Assembly: GCA_943788875.1 (NCBI GenBank)
Contig: CALSSA010000011.1
Span: 1-64,000, forward strand
Length of the DNA: 64,000 bases
DNA from: an uncultured Pseudomonadales bacterium
GTDB lineage: Bacteria; Pseudomonadota; Gammaproteobacteria; Pseudomonadales; Porticoccaceae
Direction of reading: 5' to 3'
In this document: positions 6,503-16,640 of the stretch, piece after piece
Numbering within the stretch: the stretch's first letter is position 1
Layout: every line of letters begins with the position of its first letter
Made by a program: the position numbers and the translations under genes
Notes under the pieces: model-generated
Told to the model about the DNA's origin: nothing
What the model saw: the letters and a program-made list of their open reading frames with translations, nothing else
The model's database searches: none

Positions 6503-7594
6503 CTACACATTAAAGCGGAAGTGAATTACGTCGCCATCCTTAACTATGTAGTCCTTTCCTTCAAGACGCCATTTGCCAGCGTCTTTTGCTCCCTGCTCGC
6601 CATTGCCTGCGATATAGTCGTCGTAGCCGATAATCTCGGCACGAATAAAGCCTTTTTCAAAATCTGTGTGAATCTTGCCCGCTGCGTTGGGAGCTGTTGC
6701 ACCTACAGGGATAGTCCAGGCGCGAACTTCTTTTGGCCCTGCCGTAAAGTAGGTCTGCAGACCCAGCAGATTGTAGCCAGCGCGAATCACACGATTCAGT
6801 CCCGGCTCTTGCATACCCATTTCTTGCAAAAATTCGATTTTCTCTTCGTCTTCGAGCTCGGATATTTCTGCTTCCAGCTTATTACAGATGGGCACAACCG
6901 CAGAGCCTTCGGCTTCGGCAATTTTGGTTACTGCATCCAGATAGGGGTTATTTTCAAATCCTTCTTCATCCACATTGGCAATATACATGGTGGGCTTGAG
7001 GGTCAGCAGGCTGAGAGGCTTAAGCAGTTTTAATTCATCATCAGTCAGCTCAAAGGAGCGCAGTGGCTTGGCTTCATTGAGATGGGGCAGCACTTTTTCG
7101 GCCACTGCTTTGAGCGCTATAGCGTCAGCATCTTTGCCTTTGGCTGCTTTGGAGGCACGCAGTATGGCTTTTTCGACACTGTCGAGATCAGCTAGTGCCA
7201 GTTCGGTATTGATTACATCGATATCATCCGGCGGATTGATTTTGCCTTCCACATGAATGACATTTTCGTCGTCGAAGCAGCGCACTACATGGGCAATGGC
7301 ATCGGTTTCACGAATATTGGAGAGAAACTGGTTGCCCAGGCCTTCGCCTTTGGATGCTCCAGCCACCAGACCTGCAATATCAACAAACTCCATGCTGGTG
7401 GGAATCGTGCGCTCTGGATTAACAATCGCCGAGATTTTGTCCTGACGGGGATCGGGGATAGGCACCACACCCGTATTGGGTTCAATAGTGCAGAACGGAA
7501 AATTTTCCGCGCCTATGCCTGCCTTGGTCAGTGCATTAAATAAGGTCGACTTACCAACATTTGGCAAACCAACAATCCCGCAATTAAAACCCAT
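6503..7594 (-). CDS. ychF: Redox-regulated ribosome-binding ATPase YchF
   Basis: Obg-family P-loop NTPase that prefers ATP, binds ribosomes and is linked to the oxidative stress response. The 363-aa length equals E. coli YchF. Seen: Walker [15 protein letters not shown] near residue 9, switch region [27 protein letters not shown] in place of the usual NKxD specificity motif (consistent with ATP use), and a C-terminal TGS domain ending [17 protein letters not shown]. It lies downstream of pth, the conserved gammaproteobacterial order. Confidence 0.96.
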   Translation of the reverse strand: MGFNCGIVGLPNVGKSTLFNALTKAGIGAENFPFCTIEPNTGVVPIPDPRQDKISAIVNPERTIPTSMEFVDIAGLVAGASKGEGLGNQFLSNIRETDAIAHVVRCFDDENVIHVEGKINPPDDIDVINTELALADLDSVEKAILRASKAAKGKDADAIALKAVAEKVLPHLNEAKPLRSFELTDDELKLLKPLSLLTLKPTMYIANVDEEGFENNPYLDAVTKIAEAEGSAVVPICNKLEAEISELEDEEKIEFLQEMGMQEPGLNRVIRAGYNLLGLQTYFTAGPKEVRAWTIPVGATAPNAAGKIHTDFEKGFIRAEIIGYDDYIAGNGEQGAKDAGKWRLEGKDYIVKDGDVIHFRFNV

Positions 7595-7632
7595 TTTGTA
7601 TTTCCTTTGCTCTGGCTCTAATTAGCCAGGTA

Positions 7633-8214
7633 TTAAAGACTGTGTAAGGCAGTCATGGCCTTTTCCCAATGACCCTCTACTGCAGTGGGCAAGTGGCGCA
7701 GTGCATCATCTATACTGTTTGCAATCAACTGCTGATCATTGGGTGACGCTTTCTTAAGTACATAATCGGCCACCAGATTGGCCTGACCTGGATGGCCAAT
7801 GCCAATGCGCAGACGGGCAAAATCTTTGTTATTGCCCAGGCTTTTAATGGTGTCACGCAGACCATTATGGCCACCGTGGCCGCCAGCTTTCTTAAAGCGG
7901 ACAATGCCTGGGTCCATATCCAGTTCATCATGTACCACCAGAATATTTTCTGGTGCAATCTGATAGAACCTAGCCAGTGCGGCAACAGACTTGCCGCTGA
8001 GATTCATAAAGGTGCTGGGTATCAGCAGACGCACATCTCGACCGGCAATACTGACCCTTGCGGTATCACCGAAGAATTTGCTCTCATGCTTGAGTTCCGT
8101 ATGCAGAGATTTTGCCAGCTCCAGAACCAAGTCAGCCCCGACATTATGTCGCGTCCGTTCATAGTTGGGGCCGGGATTTCCCAGCCCTACTATTAACTCT
8201 ACGGGCGCGTCCAA
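7633..8214 (-). CDS. pth: Peptidyl-tRNA hydrolase
   Basis: Releases peptides from peptidyl-tRNAs dropped by ribosomes. The 193-aa protein has the family signatures GLGNPGPNYERTRHNVG (catalytic His around residue 24), FMNLSGKSV, VVHDELDMDPG (catalytic Asp) and GGHGGHNGLRDT, with a normal C-terminus. It lies between rplY and ychF on the same strand, a widely conserved translation gene cluster. Confidence 0.97.
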   Translation of the reverse strand: MDAPVELIVGLGNPGPNYERTRHNVGADLVLELAKSLHTELKHESKFFGDTARVSIAGRDVRLLIPSTFMNLSGKSVAALARFYQIAPENILVVHDELDMDPGIVRFKKAGGHGGHNGLRDTIKSLGNNKDFARLRIGIGHPGQANLVADYVLKKASPNDQQLIANSIDDALRHLPTAVEGHWEKAMTALHSL

Positions 8215-8247
8215 TGTCAGGGCCTACTTAAAGGGCAGAGGCGAAGA

Positions 8248-8919
8248 TTACTCTTCGCTTGCGCCCTCGTCACTGTCAGCAGCATCAGCATCAGCATCTG
8301 GTGCCGGTGCGGCTTCATCTAAATCTTCGTCCTTAGCTTTTGACTTGTTAACAGCTGCAATTGGCAGATCGTGATCCGCACCTTGGTTCAGAGCAACGGA
8401 CTCGACGCCTTTTGGCAGTTTGATATCAGAGATATGCAGAGTCTGGCCAAGATCAACTTCGGCCATATCAACTTCGAGATACTCAGGCAGATCTTTTGGC
8501 AGGCACATGATCTCCAGCTCAGTCATGCTGTGGGAAATCAGACCACCACTCTGCTTAACGCCGATACAGGCTTCTTCGTTGATAAAGTGCAGAGGCACTC
8601 GAGTCTGCAGCTTGGTGTTCTTGCTGACGCGCAAGAAATCCATATGCAACACAAGTAATTTTGCAGGATGACGCTGTACGTCCTTAATAATAACGTCTTC
8701 AGACTTGCCATCGATATCCATAGCAATAATGTGAGAATAGAACGCTTCGTTTTCCAGCGCTTTCATCACGTCTTTGTGGATCAGAGTAATTTTAGCGGGG
8801 TCTTTCTTTCCGCCATAGACAATTGCTGGTATTTCACCGGCCAGACGACGCAGGCGGCGGCTCGCACCTTTCCCTGTATCCTCGCGACCTTTCGCATGTA
8901 ATGTAAAATCAGTAGACAT
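8248..8919 (-). CDS. rplY: 50S ribosomal protein L25 (TL5/CTC form)
   Basis: Binds 5S rRNA in the large subunit. This is the long two-domain CTC form (223 aa), with an N-terminal L25 domain (FTLHAKGREDTGKGASRRLR, IPAIVYGG) and a C-terminal TL5 beta domain. A highly acidic Asp/Ala/Glu tail ends the protein. The start at 8919 is chosen because GGAG lies directly upstream; an in-frame TTG at 8931 contains that ribosome binding site and is unlikely. It sits between prs and pth as in Pseudomonas. Confidence 0.96.
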   Translation of the reverse strand: MSTDFTLHAKGREDTGKGASRRLRRLAGEIPAIVYGGKKDPAKITLIHKDVMKALENEAFYSHIIAMDIDGKSEDVIIKDVQRHPAKLLVLHMDFLRVSKNTKLQTRVPLHFINEEACIGVKQSGGLISHSMTELEIMCLPKDLPEYLEVDMAEVDLGQTLHISDIKLPKGVESVALNQGADHDLPIAAVNKSKAKDEDLDEAAPAPDADADAADSDEGASEE

Positions 8920-9027
8920 AATAGTCTCCAATGTTGTGCCAAAACAGACCGCGACCAGACCTGTAATGGGGTTTTGTGCCCCGAAATTGAGGCGATTTAA
9001 ATAGTGCTTGCCGTCCAGTCTTTAAGA

Positions 9028-9990
9028 CTAGTCGAACATGGCACTAATAGATTCTTCGTTGCTAATGCGGCGCACCGACTCACCCAGAAGTTTACCCAAC
9101 TGCAGGGTACGGATCTTTTTGCACTTTTTAGCTTCATCGCTCAACGGGATACTGTTGGCTACAACCAACTCGTCCAGCTGAGAGTTATTAATATTGTCGA
9201 TTGCACCACCGGATAACACTGCGTGGGTAGCGTAGGCTACAACTTTGGTAGCGCCATTTTTCTTCAGAGCTTCTGCGGCTTTGCACAATGTGCCTGCAGT
9301 GTCGACGATGTCATCGACCAGCACACAGGTGCGGCCATCAACTTCACCAATCAGATTCATGACTTCACTTTGATTAGACGTGGGACGACGCTTGTCAATA
9401 ATCGCCAGATCGCAGCCTAGCTGCTTGGCCACTGCTCTTGCCCGAACTACACCGCCAACATCTGGCGATACAACCTGCAAATTCTTGTAATTTTGACGCT
9501 CAATATCACCCAGCAGCACTGGTGCGCCGTAGACATTATCAACTGTGCAGTTGAAAAAGCCCTGAATCTGTTCTGCGTGGAGATCGACGGTTAGTACCCG
9601 ATCGACACCAGCATTGGAAAGCATGTCAGCAACCACTTTGGCGCTAATGGGTACACGCACTGAGCGCACACGGCGATCTTGGCGGGCGTAACCGAAGTAG
9701 GGAACAACTGCAGTAATACGGCCAGCAGATGCGCGGCGCAGTGCGTCGATCATCAATACCAGTTCCATAAGATGCCTGTTGGTTGGTGCACAGGTCGGTT
9801 GCACGACAAAAACATCATGACCGCGGACATTTTCGCGAATCTCAATATTGATTTCGCCATCCGAAAATAATGATACGAGAGCATCACCGAGCGGAATCCC
9901 GAGTGTGCGAGCGATTTCATTTGCCAGTTCCGGGTTTGCGTTCCCGGAGAAGACCATTAATCTAGACACGTCAATTTTCCTGGTATTCAT
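9028..9990 (-). CDS. prs: Ribose-phosphate pyrophosphokinase
   Basis: Makes PRPP from ribose-5-phosphate and ATP for nucleotide, His, Trp and NAD synthesis. The 320-aa protein shows [26 protein letters not shown], the [22 protein letters not shown] region, [11 protein letters not shown] and the PRPP-binding loop [14 protein letters not shown] Met at residue 12 would give the more usual shorter N-terminus. It lies just downstream of tRNA-Gln and may be co-transcribed with it and with ispE. Confidence 0.97.
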   Translation of the reverse strand: MNTRKIDVSRLMVFSGNANPELANEIARTLGIPLGDALVSLFSDGEINIEIRENVRGHDVFVVQPTCAPTNRHLMELVLMIDALRRASAGRITAVVPYFGYARQDRRVRSVRVPISAKVVADMLSNAGVDRVLTVDLHAEQIQGFFNCTVDNVYGAPVLLGDIERQNYKNLQVVSPDVGGVVRARAVAKQLGCDLAIIDKRRPTSNQSEVMNLIGEVDGRTCVLVDDIVDTAGTLCKAAEALKKNGATKVVAYATHAVLSGGAIDNINNSQLDELVVANSIPLSDEAKKCKKIRTLQLGKLLGESVRRISNEESISAMFD

Positions 9991-10000
9991 AATAAAGATA

Positions 10001-10075
10001 TGGCTGGGGCGGGAGGATTCGAACCTCCGATGCCGGGATCAAAACCCGGTGCCTTAACCACTTGGCCACGCCCCA
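10001..10075 (-). tRNA. tRNA-Gln (TTG)
   Basis: Complete cloverleaf: acceptor TGGGGCG with CGCCCCA, D-arm GGCCAAGTGGTTAAGGC, anticodon stem CCGGG/CCCGG around TTTTGAT (anticodon TTG), T-arm GGAGG-TTCGAAT-CCTCC, discriminator G and encoded CCA. It sits between ispE and prs, as in Pseudomonas. Its 5' 22 nt overlap the ispE coding end, including the ispE stop codon inside the D-loop. Confidence 0.97.
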
Positions 10076-10920
10076 GTAAAAAAGTTTTCCAATTGCTGAT
10101 GCAGAGAAGAGCGATTTTCGCCCCGCGCTATAAACGCATTCCACTGTTTTGGCACTAGACTCAAGGCCTCTTGTGCCTCTGTCTCGCTGTCAAAACTGCA
10201 AAATACACTAGCACCAGTACCAGTCATCAGCGGGTTACTGTAAGCCTTTGCCCAATCCAACACCTGTTTCACTGCTGGGTAGAGCTTTTCGACTACAGAT
10301 TGGCAGTCATTCCTGTACTGCTCCCCTGAGAGGGCGCGTATTTTGATGGGTGAAGAGTTCCTTGTCAATTGAGGATTTGAAAAAATTTCAGCTGTGGAGA
10401 TATGTACATCTGGCGTGATCACCAAATACCATTGTTTGGGAATATCCAGTGGCGTCAAAAGCTCACCAGTTCCCTCGGCAAAAGCGCTATTTCCATGCAC
10501 AAAAATCGGTACATCTGCACCGAGTTTAGCCCCTAATTGAGCTAAGGCATCGGACTCTAGGCCGCATTGCCAAAGGTGGTTCAGCCCAACCAGTACAGTT
10601 GCTGCATTGCTACTGCCGCCGCCCAGGCCTGCGCCCATTGGGATTTTTTTATCCAGTACAATATCGCAGCCGCTGCTGCAGCCAGTCTTCGCCTGCAGCA
10701 GTTTCGCGGCGCGGACAATTAAATTATCTTCTGCAGTAACGCCCTCGATCTGCGGGCTGACGGTGATTTTGCCAGTGGAATTGCTAGCAAAGGTCAGACT
10801 GTCGCCATAATCTAACAGTTGAAATAGCGTTTGCAGGTCATGATAGCCATTGTCGCGGCGACCGGTAATATGCAAAAACAAATTTAGCTTTGCCGGTGAG
10901 GGCAATGTAACAGAAGGCAT
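10054..10920 (-). CDS. ispE: 4-diphosphocytidyl-2-C-methyl-D-erythritol kinase
   Basis: GHMP-family kinase phosphorylating CDP-methylerythritol in the MEP isoprenoid pathway. Signatures: PSPAKLNLFLHITGRRDNGY at the N-terminus, the ATP loop KKIPMGAGLGGGSSNAATVL (about residues 87-106), and SNPLMTGTGASVFC near the C-terminus. The 288-aa length is normal. The last codons (TGAWPSG and stop) are read from the 5' half of tRNA-Gln. It follows lolB by 16 nt, the conserved lolB-ispE pair. Confidence 0.96.
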   Translation of the reverse strand: MPSVTLPSPAKLNLFLHITGRRDNGYHDLQTLFQLLDYGDSLTFASNSTGKITVSPQIEGVTAEDNLIVRAAKLLQAKTGCSSGCDIVLDKKIPMGAGLGGGSSNAATVLVGLNHLWQCGLESDALAQLGAKLGADVPIFVHGNSAFAEGTGELLTPLDIPKQWYLVITPDVHISTAEIFSNPQLTRNSSPIKIRALSGEQYRNDCQSVVEKLYPAVKQVLDWAKAYSNPLMTGTGASVFCSFDSETEAQEALSLVPKQWNAFIARGENRSSLHQQLENFFTGAWPSG

Positions 10921-10936
10921 GGTTGGTAACCGCTGA

Positions 10937-11524
10937 TTACTTTACTGGTGGATTCCAGTCTGATATTACCAGCTTAAAGCTTTGCGCCCCAAGTTGACCG
11001 CTGATTTTTCTCGGCAATTGACCGTCTCTGGTCATGCGGTAGCGGGAAAAAGAAAGTTGCCACCCCTCTTGGATAAAACTGCTGGCAGTGCCAGCTGGGC
11101 TGACAATCAGATCCATAGCCTTGGGCATAGAGGGGCTGGGGAGACCGCGCACCCACCAGCTCAGGGCATCGACTGGGATTGGCAGACCAGTAAAGCGGGC
11201 CGCCAGCAATTCAGGGCTGTCGACATAACGCTGATCACCTTGCTGCATCTGTGCGCTGGTTTGATCGCCTTGGATCAGAACATTGCCAACACCCATTGGA
11301 CCGCTCAGACGCAGCTGATAATGCTGTTGATTCTGTGACCATTGCAAATTTGCACTGCCACCCCGCTCTGGAGACTTGAATCCTAGTTTTCCTCGGAGCT
11401 GCCACTGGTCGAATGCTGCAAGCTCAGCCCGATGCTGATTCCAATCTTTGGTGTGGCTGATGGGGGGCTGATGGCTGCAGCTAGCTATAAAGGTTAGGCT
11501 CAGTAATAGAATGGACGCTTTCAT
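10937..11524 (-). CDS. lolB: Outer-membrane lipoprotein receptor LolB
   Basis: Accepts lipoproteins from LolA and inserts them into the outer membrane. The 195-aa precursor has a lipobox (FIASC), then the LolB fold with WQLRGKLGFKSPERGGSANL, LSGPMGVGNVLIQGD, LSWWVRGLP and a C-terminal LVISDWNPP. Its ATG overlaps the stop of the upstream TPR gene by 4 nt (ATGA), indicating coupled translation. The gene order TPR protein-lolB-ispE matches Pseudomonas. Confidence 0.93.
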   Translation of the reverse strand: MKASILLLSLTFIASCSHQPPISHTKDWNQHRAELAAFDQWQLRGKLGFKSPERGGSANLQWSQNQQHYQLRLSGPMGVGNVLIQGDQTSAQMQQGDQRYVDSPELLAARFTGLPIPVDALSWWVRGLPSPSMPKAMDLIVSPAGTASSFIQEGWQLSFSRYRMTRDGQLPRKISGQLGAQSFKLVISDWNPPVK

Positions 11525-13239
11525 TGTGTTGCACCCAGTCTATCCATGGCTTCGATAATTGCTTGATAGCCTGGTGCTTGCTGCAGGCCCTGTTGCCATG
11601 TTTTAAGGGCTGCGTCAGAATCACCCATCACCCATTGCACCTCACCTAGATGAGCCGCTATTTCCGGGTCCGGCAGCAGAGCCAGTGCCTTTTGCAGATA
11701 CTTCAGTGCTTCTGCCAGCTCTCCTAGCTTATAAAGCACCCAGCCCATGCTATCGATAATGGCTGGATCTCCCGGGTTAAGTAAGTAGGCTCGTTTGATT
11801 AACCGGTAAGCCTCATCCTGGCGATCAGTATGCACAACCATGCTGTAACCCAGAGCATTGAGCGCTGAGGCATTGTTTTCATCCTGGTCAATTAAAGCGC
11901 GAAGGTCCTGTTCTGCGAGAGCAAAGTTATCCTGCCGTTCGGCAACCATGGATCTGGCATACAGCAGTTGACTGTCATTGGGAAAGCTATTGAGACCATC
12001 GCTGAGGATCGACAGGGCTGATTCTGGCATTTGCAGACTGACCAGCAGATTGGATTCGATTTGAAACAGGGTCACCGCCTGCTCTGGCTGTTCTGCGCGC
12101 AGACGCTGCAAATTCTGTCGCGCGGCACTGAGGCCATATTGTTGATTGATCAATACCGTAAGTCTGGATACAGCTGGAAGATAGTTGCGCCCAAAACGTA
12201 CCTGAGAATAATGTTTGATGGCACTGGTAATATTCCCTCTGCCCTCGGTAATACTGCCCATATGAAACTGTGAGTCGGCACTGAGGCTGGGTCGCTGAGA
12301 GGCCTGAGCAAATAACCCCATAGCTCTGTCGCTCTGCCCCTGATTGTGCAGCAACAGGGCCAGCAAGAAATTGATCTCCTGATCTGCCGGATCTTCAACG
12401 CGCAGGGCTTCAAATTCAATAATCGCCTGCTGCAGATCTGTGATGGTCAATAAGCGAGCATATTGCAGACGCAGTTTGCGATCCTCTGGGTGCCGCTGCA
12501 ACGCATCGCCAATCAGGGTGGCAGCTTCATCAATGCGATCCTGTTGGTGCATAAGTTGCGCCAGCAGTAGCACGCCGGGTTGATTGTCTGGTTGCAGCTG
12601 CAGAAACTCCGTCACTGTCTGCTCTGCAATCTCCAACTCAGCGATACTACGATAGAGAATCGCTCTGGCTAGCATTACAAATGGTTGCCGTTCGGCACTC
12701 AGGTTGAGACTCTGGTAAGCCGCGATCAATTCCTTGGTTTGCGTATCAGTCATCTGTATCGAAGTGACTGCAAGGAAAGCGTCTAAGTCAGCTTCCTGAG
12801 CATAGAGCCAGCTGGCATGGAGCAGGGCATTGATGGCATCTCCCTGAATAGCATAGGCCTGCAGTGCAGCTCGGTGTGCCTTTGGGTCCTCGGGTGCCAC
12901 ATCAATCCAAAGTAATGCTGTTTCCAGACTGGCACTGTTATCACGTACATAATCGGCGACCCGCGCTGCCAGTTGAATTACACCTGGATCGCGGGTCTGG
13001 TGGGCCTGCACTAGATACTTTTCCAGGGCCAGTTCAAATTGGCTGCGATTCAGCGCGATATCAGCCACCAATAGGTCATAGAGGCTATCGGCAGCAAAGG
13101 GTTTAGCTGGCAGTTCAGCCGTCTTTACTGTCTCAGGTTTAACCGGGTCGGCATCGGCAGCTTGCTTTTGGGGAGCTGTGGAACAGCCGCTCAGCGTAAG
13201 CAGGCAGGGAAGAATCAGGTGGCAAACAAGTTTTTTCAT
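11521..13239 (-). CDS. TPR-repeat lipoprotein
   Basis: A 572-aa tetratricopeptide-repeat protein, the conserved partner upstream of lolB in pseudomonads. It has a lipoprotein signal with lipobox LTLSGC, a short Ala/Pro/Lys linker, then many degenerate TPR helices. The clearest repeats are near the C-terminus (NNASALNALGYSM, DPAIIDSMGWVLYKLGELAE, LPDPEIAAHLGEVQWVMGDS). It probably acts as a periplasmic scaffold; the partner is unknown. Coupling to lolB suggests a role in envelope biogenesis, which is inference. Confidence 0.88.
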   Translation of the reverse strand: MKKLVCHLILPCLLTLSGCSTAPQKQAADADPVKPETVKTAELPAKPFAADSLYDLLVADIALNRSQFELALEKYLVQAHQTRDPGVIQLAARVADYVRDNSASLETALLWIDVAPEDPKAHRAALQAYAIQGDAINALLHASWLYAQEADLDAFLAVTSIQMTDTQTKELIAAYQSLNLSAERQPFVMLARAILYRSIAELEIAEQTVTEFLQLQPDNQPGVLLLAQLMHQQDRIDEAATLIGDALQRHPEDRKLRLQYARLLTITDLQQAIIEFEALRVEDPADQEINFLLALLLHNQGQSDRAMGLFAQASQRPSLSADSQFHMGSITEGRGNITSAIKHYSQVRFGRNYLPAVSRLTVLINQQYGLSAARQNLQRLRAEQPEQAVTLFQIESNLLVSLQMPESALSILSDGLNSFPNDSQLLYARSMVAERQDNFALAEQDLRALIDQDENNASALNALGYSMVVHTDRQDEAYRLIKRAYLLNPGDPAIIDSMGWVLYKLGELAEALKYLQKALALLPDPEIAAHLGEVQWVMGDSDAALKTWQQGLQQAPGYQAIIEAMDRLGATQ

Positions 13240-13453
13240 ACTGTTATTTTCTAGGATATATCTAGTTAAGACAATTTTTGTGTAGAAAGTTTAAAGCGCC
13301 TAGACAGTAGCATAGCTCAGACTGTTGTTATGCTGGGTAAATGATTTTTCTTTTGATTTATATCTCGACCTCCTTTTGCAGGCGAGACTGGTGTAAAATC
13401 CGCAGCTTAATAAAGCGACTCAGCAACTTGCGAAAGGCAATATCTAGACGTTA

Positions 13454-14707
13454 ATGGGCATCTTAGCATTTGGTATCAACCATAAATCAGCCTCGGTAGA
13501 TCTCCGCGGGCGGATTGCTTTTGCGCCGGAAATAGTGGTTGAGTCACTGCAGTCTGCCCTGAGCATTATGGGCGCGGCAGAGATGGCCCTGCTGTCTACC
13601 TGCAATCGCACGGAGATTTATCTCAGTGGCGATATCAGCGACGAGCAGCTACTAAGCTGGTTGGCTGAGAGCAAAAATATCAATATCGAAGAGCTGCAGG
13701 ACTGTTTTTACTGTCATCGTGATCAGCAGGCTATTCGACATATGATCAGCGTTGCCAGTGGACTTGATTCTCTGGTGTTGGGCGAACCGCAAATCTTTGG
13801 TCAAATTAAGTCTGCGTATTCAGTGGGTCGTGAAGCGGGCACGGTGGCAACAGAACTCAATCAGGCATTCCAGCAGGCCTTCGCTGCAGCCAAGCGGGTG
13901 CGCTCGGAAACCGCTATTGGTCAAAACCCTGTGTCGGTAGCCTATGCTTCAGTCAGTCTGGCAGAGCAGATTTTTGCTAATCTCAATACAGCTCATGCGC
14001 TGCTAATCGGTGCAGGCGAAACTATTGAACTGGTTGCTCGTCACCTTCAAGAAAAAAATATTCGCCAGATTACCGTGGCGAATCGCACATTGACCAGAGC
14101 TCAAGAATTAGCTCAGGACTTTTCCGCTGAAGCTATTTTGCTGTCGGATATCCCCGATTATTTGCACCAGGCCGATATTATTATTTCCTCCACGGCCAGC
14201 CAGCTGCCGATTTTGGGTAAAGGTGCGGTTGAGTCAGCGCTGAAAAAGCGCATGCACAAGCCGTTATTTATGGTAGATATCGCGGTGCCTCGAGATATCG
14301 AGCCAGAGGTTGAAGAACTAGCCGATGTCTATCTCTACACAGTGGATGACCTTCAAGAGGTGATTCAGGACAATCTACGGGCGCGCCAGATTGCTGCCGA
14401 CAAGGCTCTTGATATTATTGATGAGGAGGTCGAAAGCTGGTCCACCAAACAGCGGGCCCTGGCCGTTGTAGATACCATTAAAGCCTTCCGTGACAGTGTA
14501 GAACTGATTCGCGATAGTGAAGTGGATAAAGCCCTGGCTGCTTTGGAACGTGGTCAGGATTCAGCGAAAGTGATCAATACATTGGCGCGCAACCTGACCA
14601 ATAAGCTACTGCACAAACCAACTACTCGTCTTAAGCAGGCAAGTGAAGAGGGGCGTGAAGACACTATTGATGCCACTCATGAACTCTTTGACCTAAAGAA
14701 AAAATAA
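13454..14707 (+). CDS. hemA: Glutamyl-tRNA reductase
   Basis: NADPH-dependent reduction of Glu-tRNA to glutamate-1-semialdehyde, first step of C5 tetrapyrrole synthesis. The 417-aa protein has the catalytic cysteine in [12 protein letters not shown] (around residue 50), the substrate-site region [18 protein letters not shown], a Rossmann domain ([29 protein letters not shown]) and a C-terminal dimerisation domain. First gene of hemA-prfA-prmC, a very conserved gammaproteobacterial operon; divergent from the TPR gene. Confidence 0.97.
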   Translation: MGILAFGINHKSASVDLRGRIAFAPEIVVESLQSALSIMGAAEMALLSTCNRTEIYLSGDISDEQLLSWLAESKNINIEELQDCFYCHRDQQAIRHMISVASGLDSLVLGEPQIFGQIKSAYSVGREAGTVATELNQAFQQAFAAAKRVRSETAIGQNPVSVAYASVSLAEQIFANLNTAHALLIGAGETIELVARHLQEKNIRQITVANRTLTRAQELAQDFSAEAILLSDIPDYLHQADIIISSTASQLPILGKGAVESALKKRMHKPLFMVDIAVPRDIEPEVEELADVYLYTVDDLQEVIQDNLRARQIAADKALDIIDEEVESWSTKQRALAVVDTIKAFRDSVELIRDSEVDKALAALERGQDSAKVINTLARNLTNKLLHKPTTRLKQASEEGREDTIDATHELFDLKKK

Positions 14708-14709
14708 CT

Positions 14710-15792
14710 ATGAAAGCATCCATACTGGCCAAGCTAGACAGTCTCTCCGAACGCTATGAAGAAGTGGGCGCCCTGATGAGTGACCCGGATATTATTGGCG
14801 ACCAGAACAAGTTTCGCGAGCTGTCCAAGGAATATGCCGAGCTTGAGCCTGTGGTGAAATGTTATCTGAGCTTTCAGGAAGTGGTTGGCAATATCGATGA
14901 AGCCAAATCTCTGGCCAAAGATTCGGATCCGGATATGCGTGCCATGGCCCAAGATGAACTCAAAGAGGGCGAAAAGCAGTTAGAGATACTTGAACTTGAG
15001 CTGCAAAAGCTGCTGCTGCCCAAAGACCCCAATGATCATAAAAATGTGTTTCTGGAAATCCGTGCTGGTACAGGTGGTGACGAGGCTGCAATTTTCTCTG
15101 GCGATCTATTTCGCATGTACAGCAAGTTTGCTGAGACCTGCCGCTGGAAGGTTGAAGTGATGAGTGAAAACTCCGGCGATCATGGCGGCTATAAAGAAAT
15201 TATTGCTCGTATTGTGGGTACTGGGGTTTATTCTCAGCTCAAGTTTGAGTCTGGCGCTCATCGCGTACAGCGGGTTCCCGACACTGAGTCCCAGGGCAGA
15301 ATCCACACCTCTGCCTGCACCGTGGCAATTATGCCTGAGGCCGACGCGCAGGATGCCATTGAAATCAATAAGGGCGACTTGCGGGTAGATACCTTCCGCG
15401 CCTCTGGTTCTGGTGGGCAGCATGTTAACAAAACCGATTCGGCTATTCGTTTAACCCATCTGCCCACTGGCATGGTGGTGGAATGTCAGGACGAGCGCTC
15501 GCAGCATAAAAACCGTGCCAAGGCGATGGCGGTACTGCAGGCGCGACTGGATTCGGCGCAGGATGATGCTGCAGCCAAAGAGCAGTCCGAACAGCGCAAG
15601 AGTTTGGTGGGTAGCGGCGATCGCTCAGAGCGTATTCGCACTTACAATTTTCCTCAGGGCCGGGTCACGGATCACCGCATCAATCTGACCCTGTATAAGC
15701 TTGCTGAGATTATGGAAGGTTCTCTGGGTGATCTGGTGCAGCCACTAGTCAATGAATTTCAGGCCGAACAGTTAGCCAGTCTGGCTGACTAA
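14710..15792 (+). CDS. prfA: Peptide chain release factor 1
   Basis: Terminates translation at UAA/UAG. The 360-aa length is that of E. coli RF1. Seen: the GGQ peptidyl hydrolysis motif in SGSGGQHVN (about residue 236) and the codon-recognition tripeptide region at REVPDTES-type position ([13 protein letters not shown]). It starts 2 nt after the hemA stop and overlaps prmC, its methyltransferase, by 1 nt. Confidence 0.98.
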   Translation: MKASILAKLDSLSERYEEVGALMSDPDIIGDQNKFRELSKEYAELEPVVKCYLSFQEVVGNIDEAKSLAKDSDPDMRAMAQDELKEGEKQLEILELELQKLLLPKDPNDHKNVFLEIRAGTGGDEAAIFSGDLFRMYSKFAETCRWKVEVMSENSGDHGGYKEIIARIVGTGVYSQLKFESGAHRVQRVPDTESQGRIHTSACTVAIMPEADAQDAIEINKGDLRVDTFRASGSGGQHVNKTDSAIRLTHLPTGMVVECQDERSQHKNRAKAMAVLQARLDSAQDDAAAKEQSEQRKSLVGSGDRSERIRTYNFPQGRVTDHRINLTLYKLAEIMEGSLGDLVQPLVNEFQAEQLASLAD

Positions 15793-16640
15793 TGACCACA
15801 GTCGCAGATCTGCTGGGGCGCAGTGCCCAGCTTAGTCCAGCCAGCGACAGTGCTCAGCTGGATACTGAGCTATTGCTCTGTCACAGCCTCAATGTAGACC
15901 GCACCTGGTTAAAAACTTGGCCCGATCATCAGCCACAGTCAGCTGACATCGCTCAGTTTGAGCGGCTGTTTAAGCGTCGCCTCAATGGTGAGCCCGTAGC
16001 TTTTATTATTGGTACCCAGGGTTTTTGGAGCCTTGAGTTGTGCGTTTCCCCCGATACATTAATCCCCCGCCCCGAGACCGAACTGCTTGTTGAGGCCGCT
16101 CTGCAGCTAGATCTTGCCGCTAACAGCCAGGTGTTGGACCTGGGCACAGGCACAGGTGCCATTGCACTGGCGTTAGCGGTGGAGAAGCCTCATTGGCAGG
16201 TTACCGGAGTTGATGTGCAGCCCAAGGCAGTGGCATTGGCAGAGCGCAACCGGCAGTTGCATCAACTCGACAATCTGAGTCTTTATCAGAGTGACTGGTT
16301 CTCGGCCATCGCCAGAACCCAAGCAACATTTGATTTGATCCTTAGCAACCCGCCTTATATAGAGGCAGATGACCACCATCTGTTTGAGGGTGATGTGCGT
16401 TTTGAACCGGCCTCGGCACTAGTGTCCGGTGCCGATGGTCTGGATGATTTAAGGCTGGTGATAGGGCAGAGCGGCGGCTTCCTGCGTCAGGATGGCTGGC
16501 TGATGGTAGAACATGGCTACAATCAGGGCGCCGCGGTGAGAGAACTATTTAATGCGGCGGGCTTTAACGCTGTGGAAACCCGGGTTGACTATAACCAGCT
16601 CGATCGCATTACTCTGGGCTGCCTGTCGGAACCCTATTGA
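15792..16640 (+). CDS. prmC: Release factor glutamine methyltransferase
   Basis: Methylates the GGQ glutamine of RF1/RF2 using SAM. The 282-aa protein has an N-terminal helical domain, the RF-binding RPETELLVE segment, the SAM-binding VLDLGTGTGAIALAL and the catalytic NPPY in LILSNPPYIEAD. The start ATG overlaps the prfA stop (TAATG). Its end overlaps the convergent MATE gene by 7 nt. Confidence 0.97.
   Translation: MTTVADLLGRSAQLSPASDSAQLDTELLLCHSLNVDRTWLKTWPDHQPQSADIAQFERLFKRRLNGEPVAFIIGTQGFWSLELCVSPDTLIPRPETELLVEAALQLDLAANSQVLDLGTGTGAIALALAVEKPHWQVTGVDVQPKAVALAERNRQLHQLDNLSLYQSDWFSAIARTQATFDLILSNPPYIEADDHHLFEGDVRFEPASALVSGADGLDDLRLVIGQSGGFLRQDGWLMVEHGYNQGAAVRELFNAAGFNAVETRVDYNQLDRITLGCLSEPY

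Noticed and set aside
6521..7033. Long plus-strand ORF of 170 codons antisense to ychF
   Set aside because: It lies wholly inside the strongly recognised ychF gene, has no ribosome binding site and a composition (Cys/Phe/Asn-rich) typical of an antisense shadow.
7792..8196. 134-codon plus-strand ORF antisense to pth
   Set aside because: pth is certain on the other strand; the antisense product has no recognisable motif.
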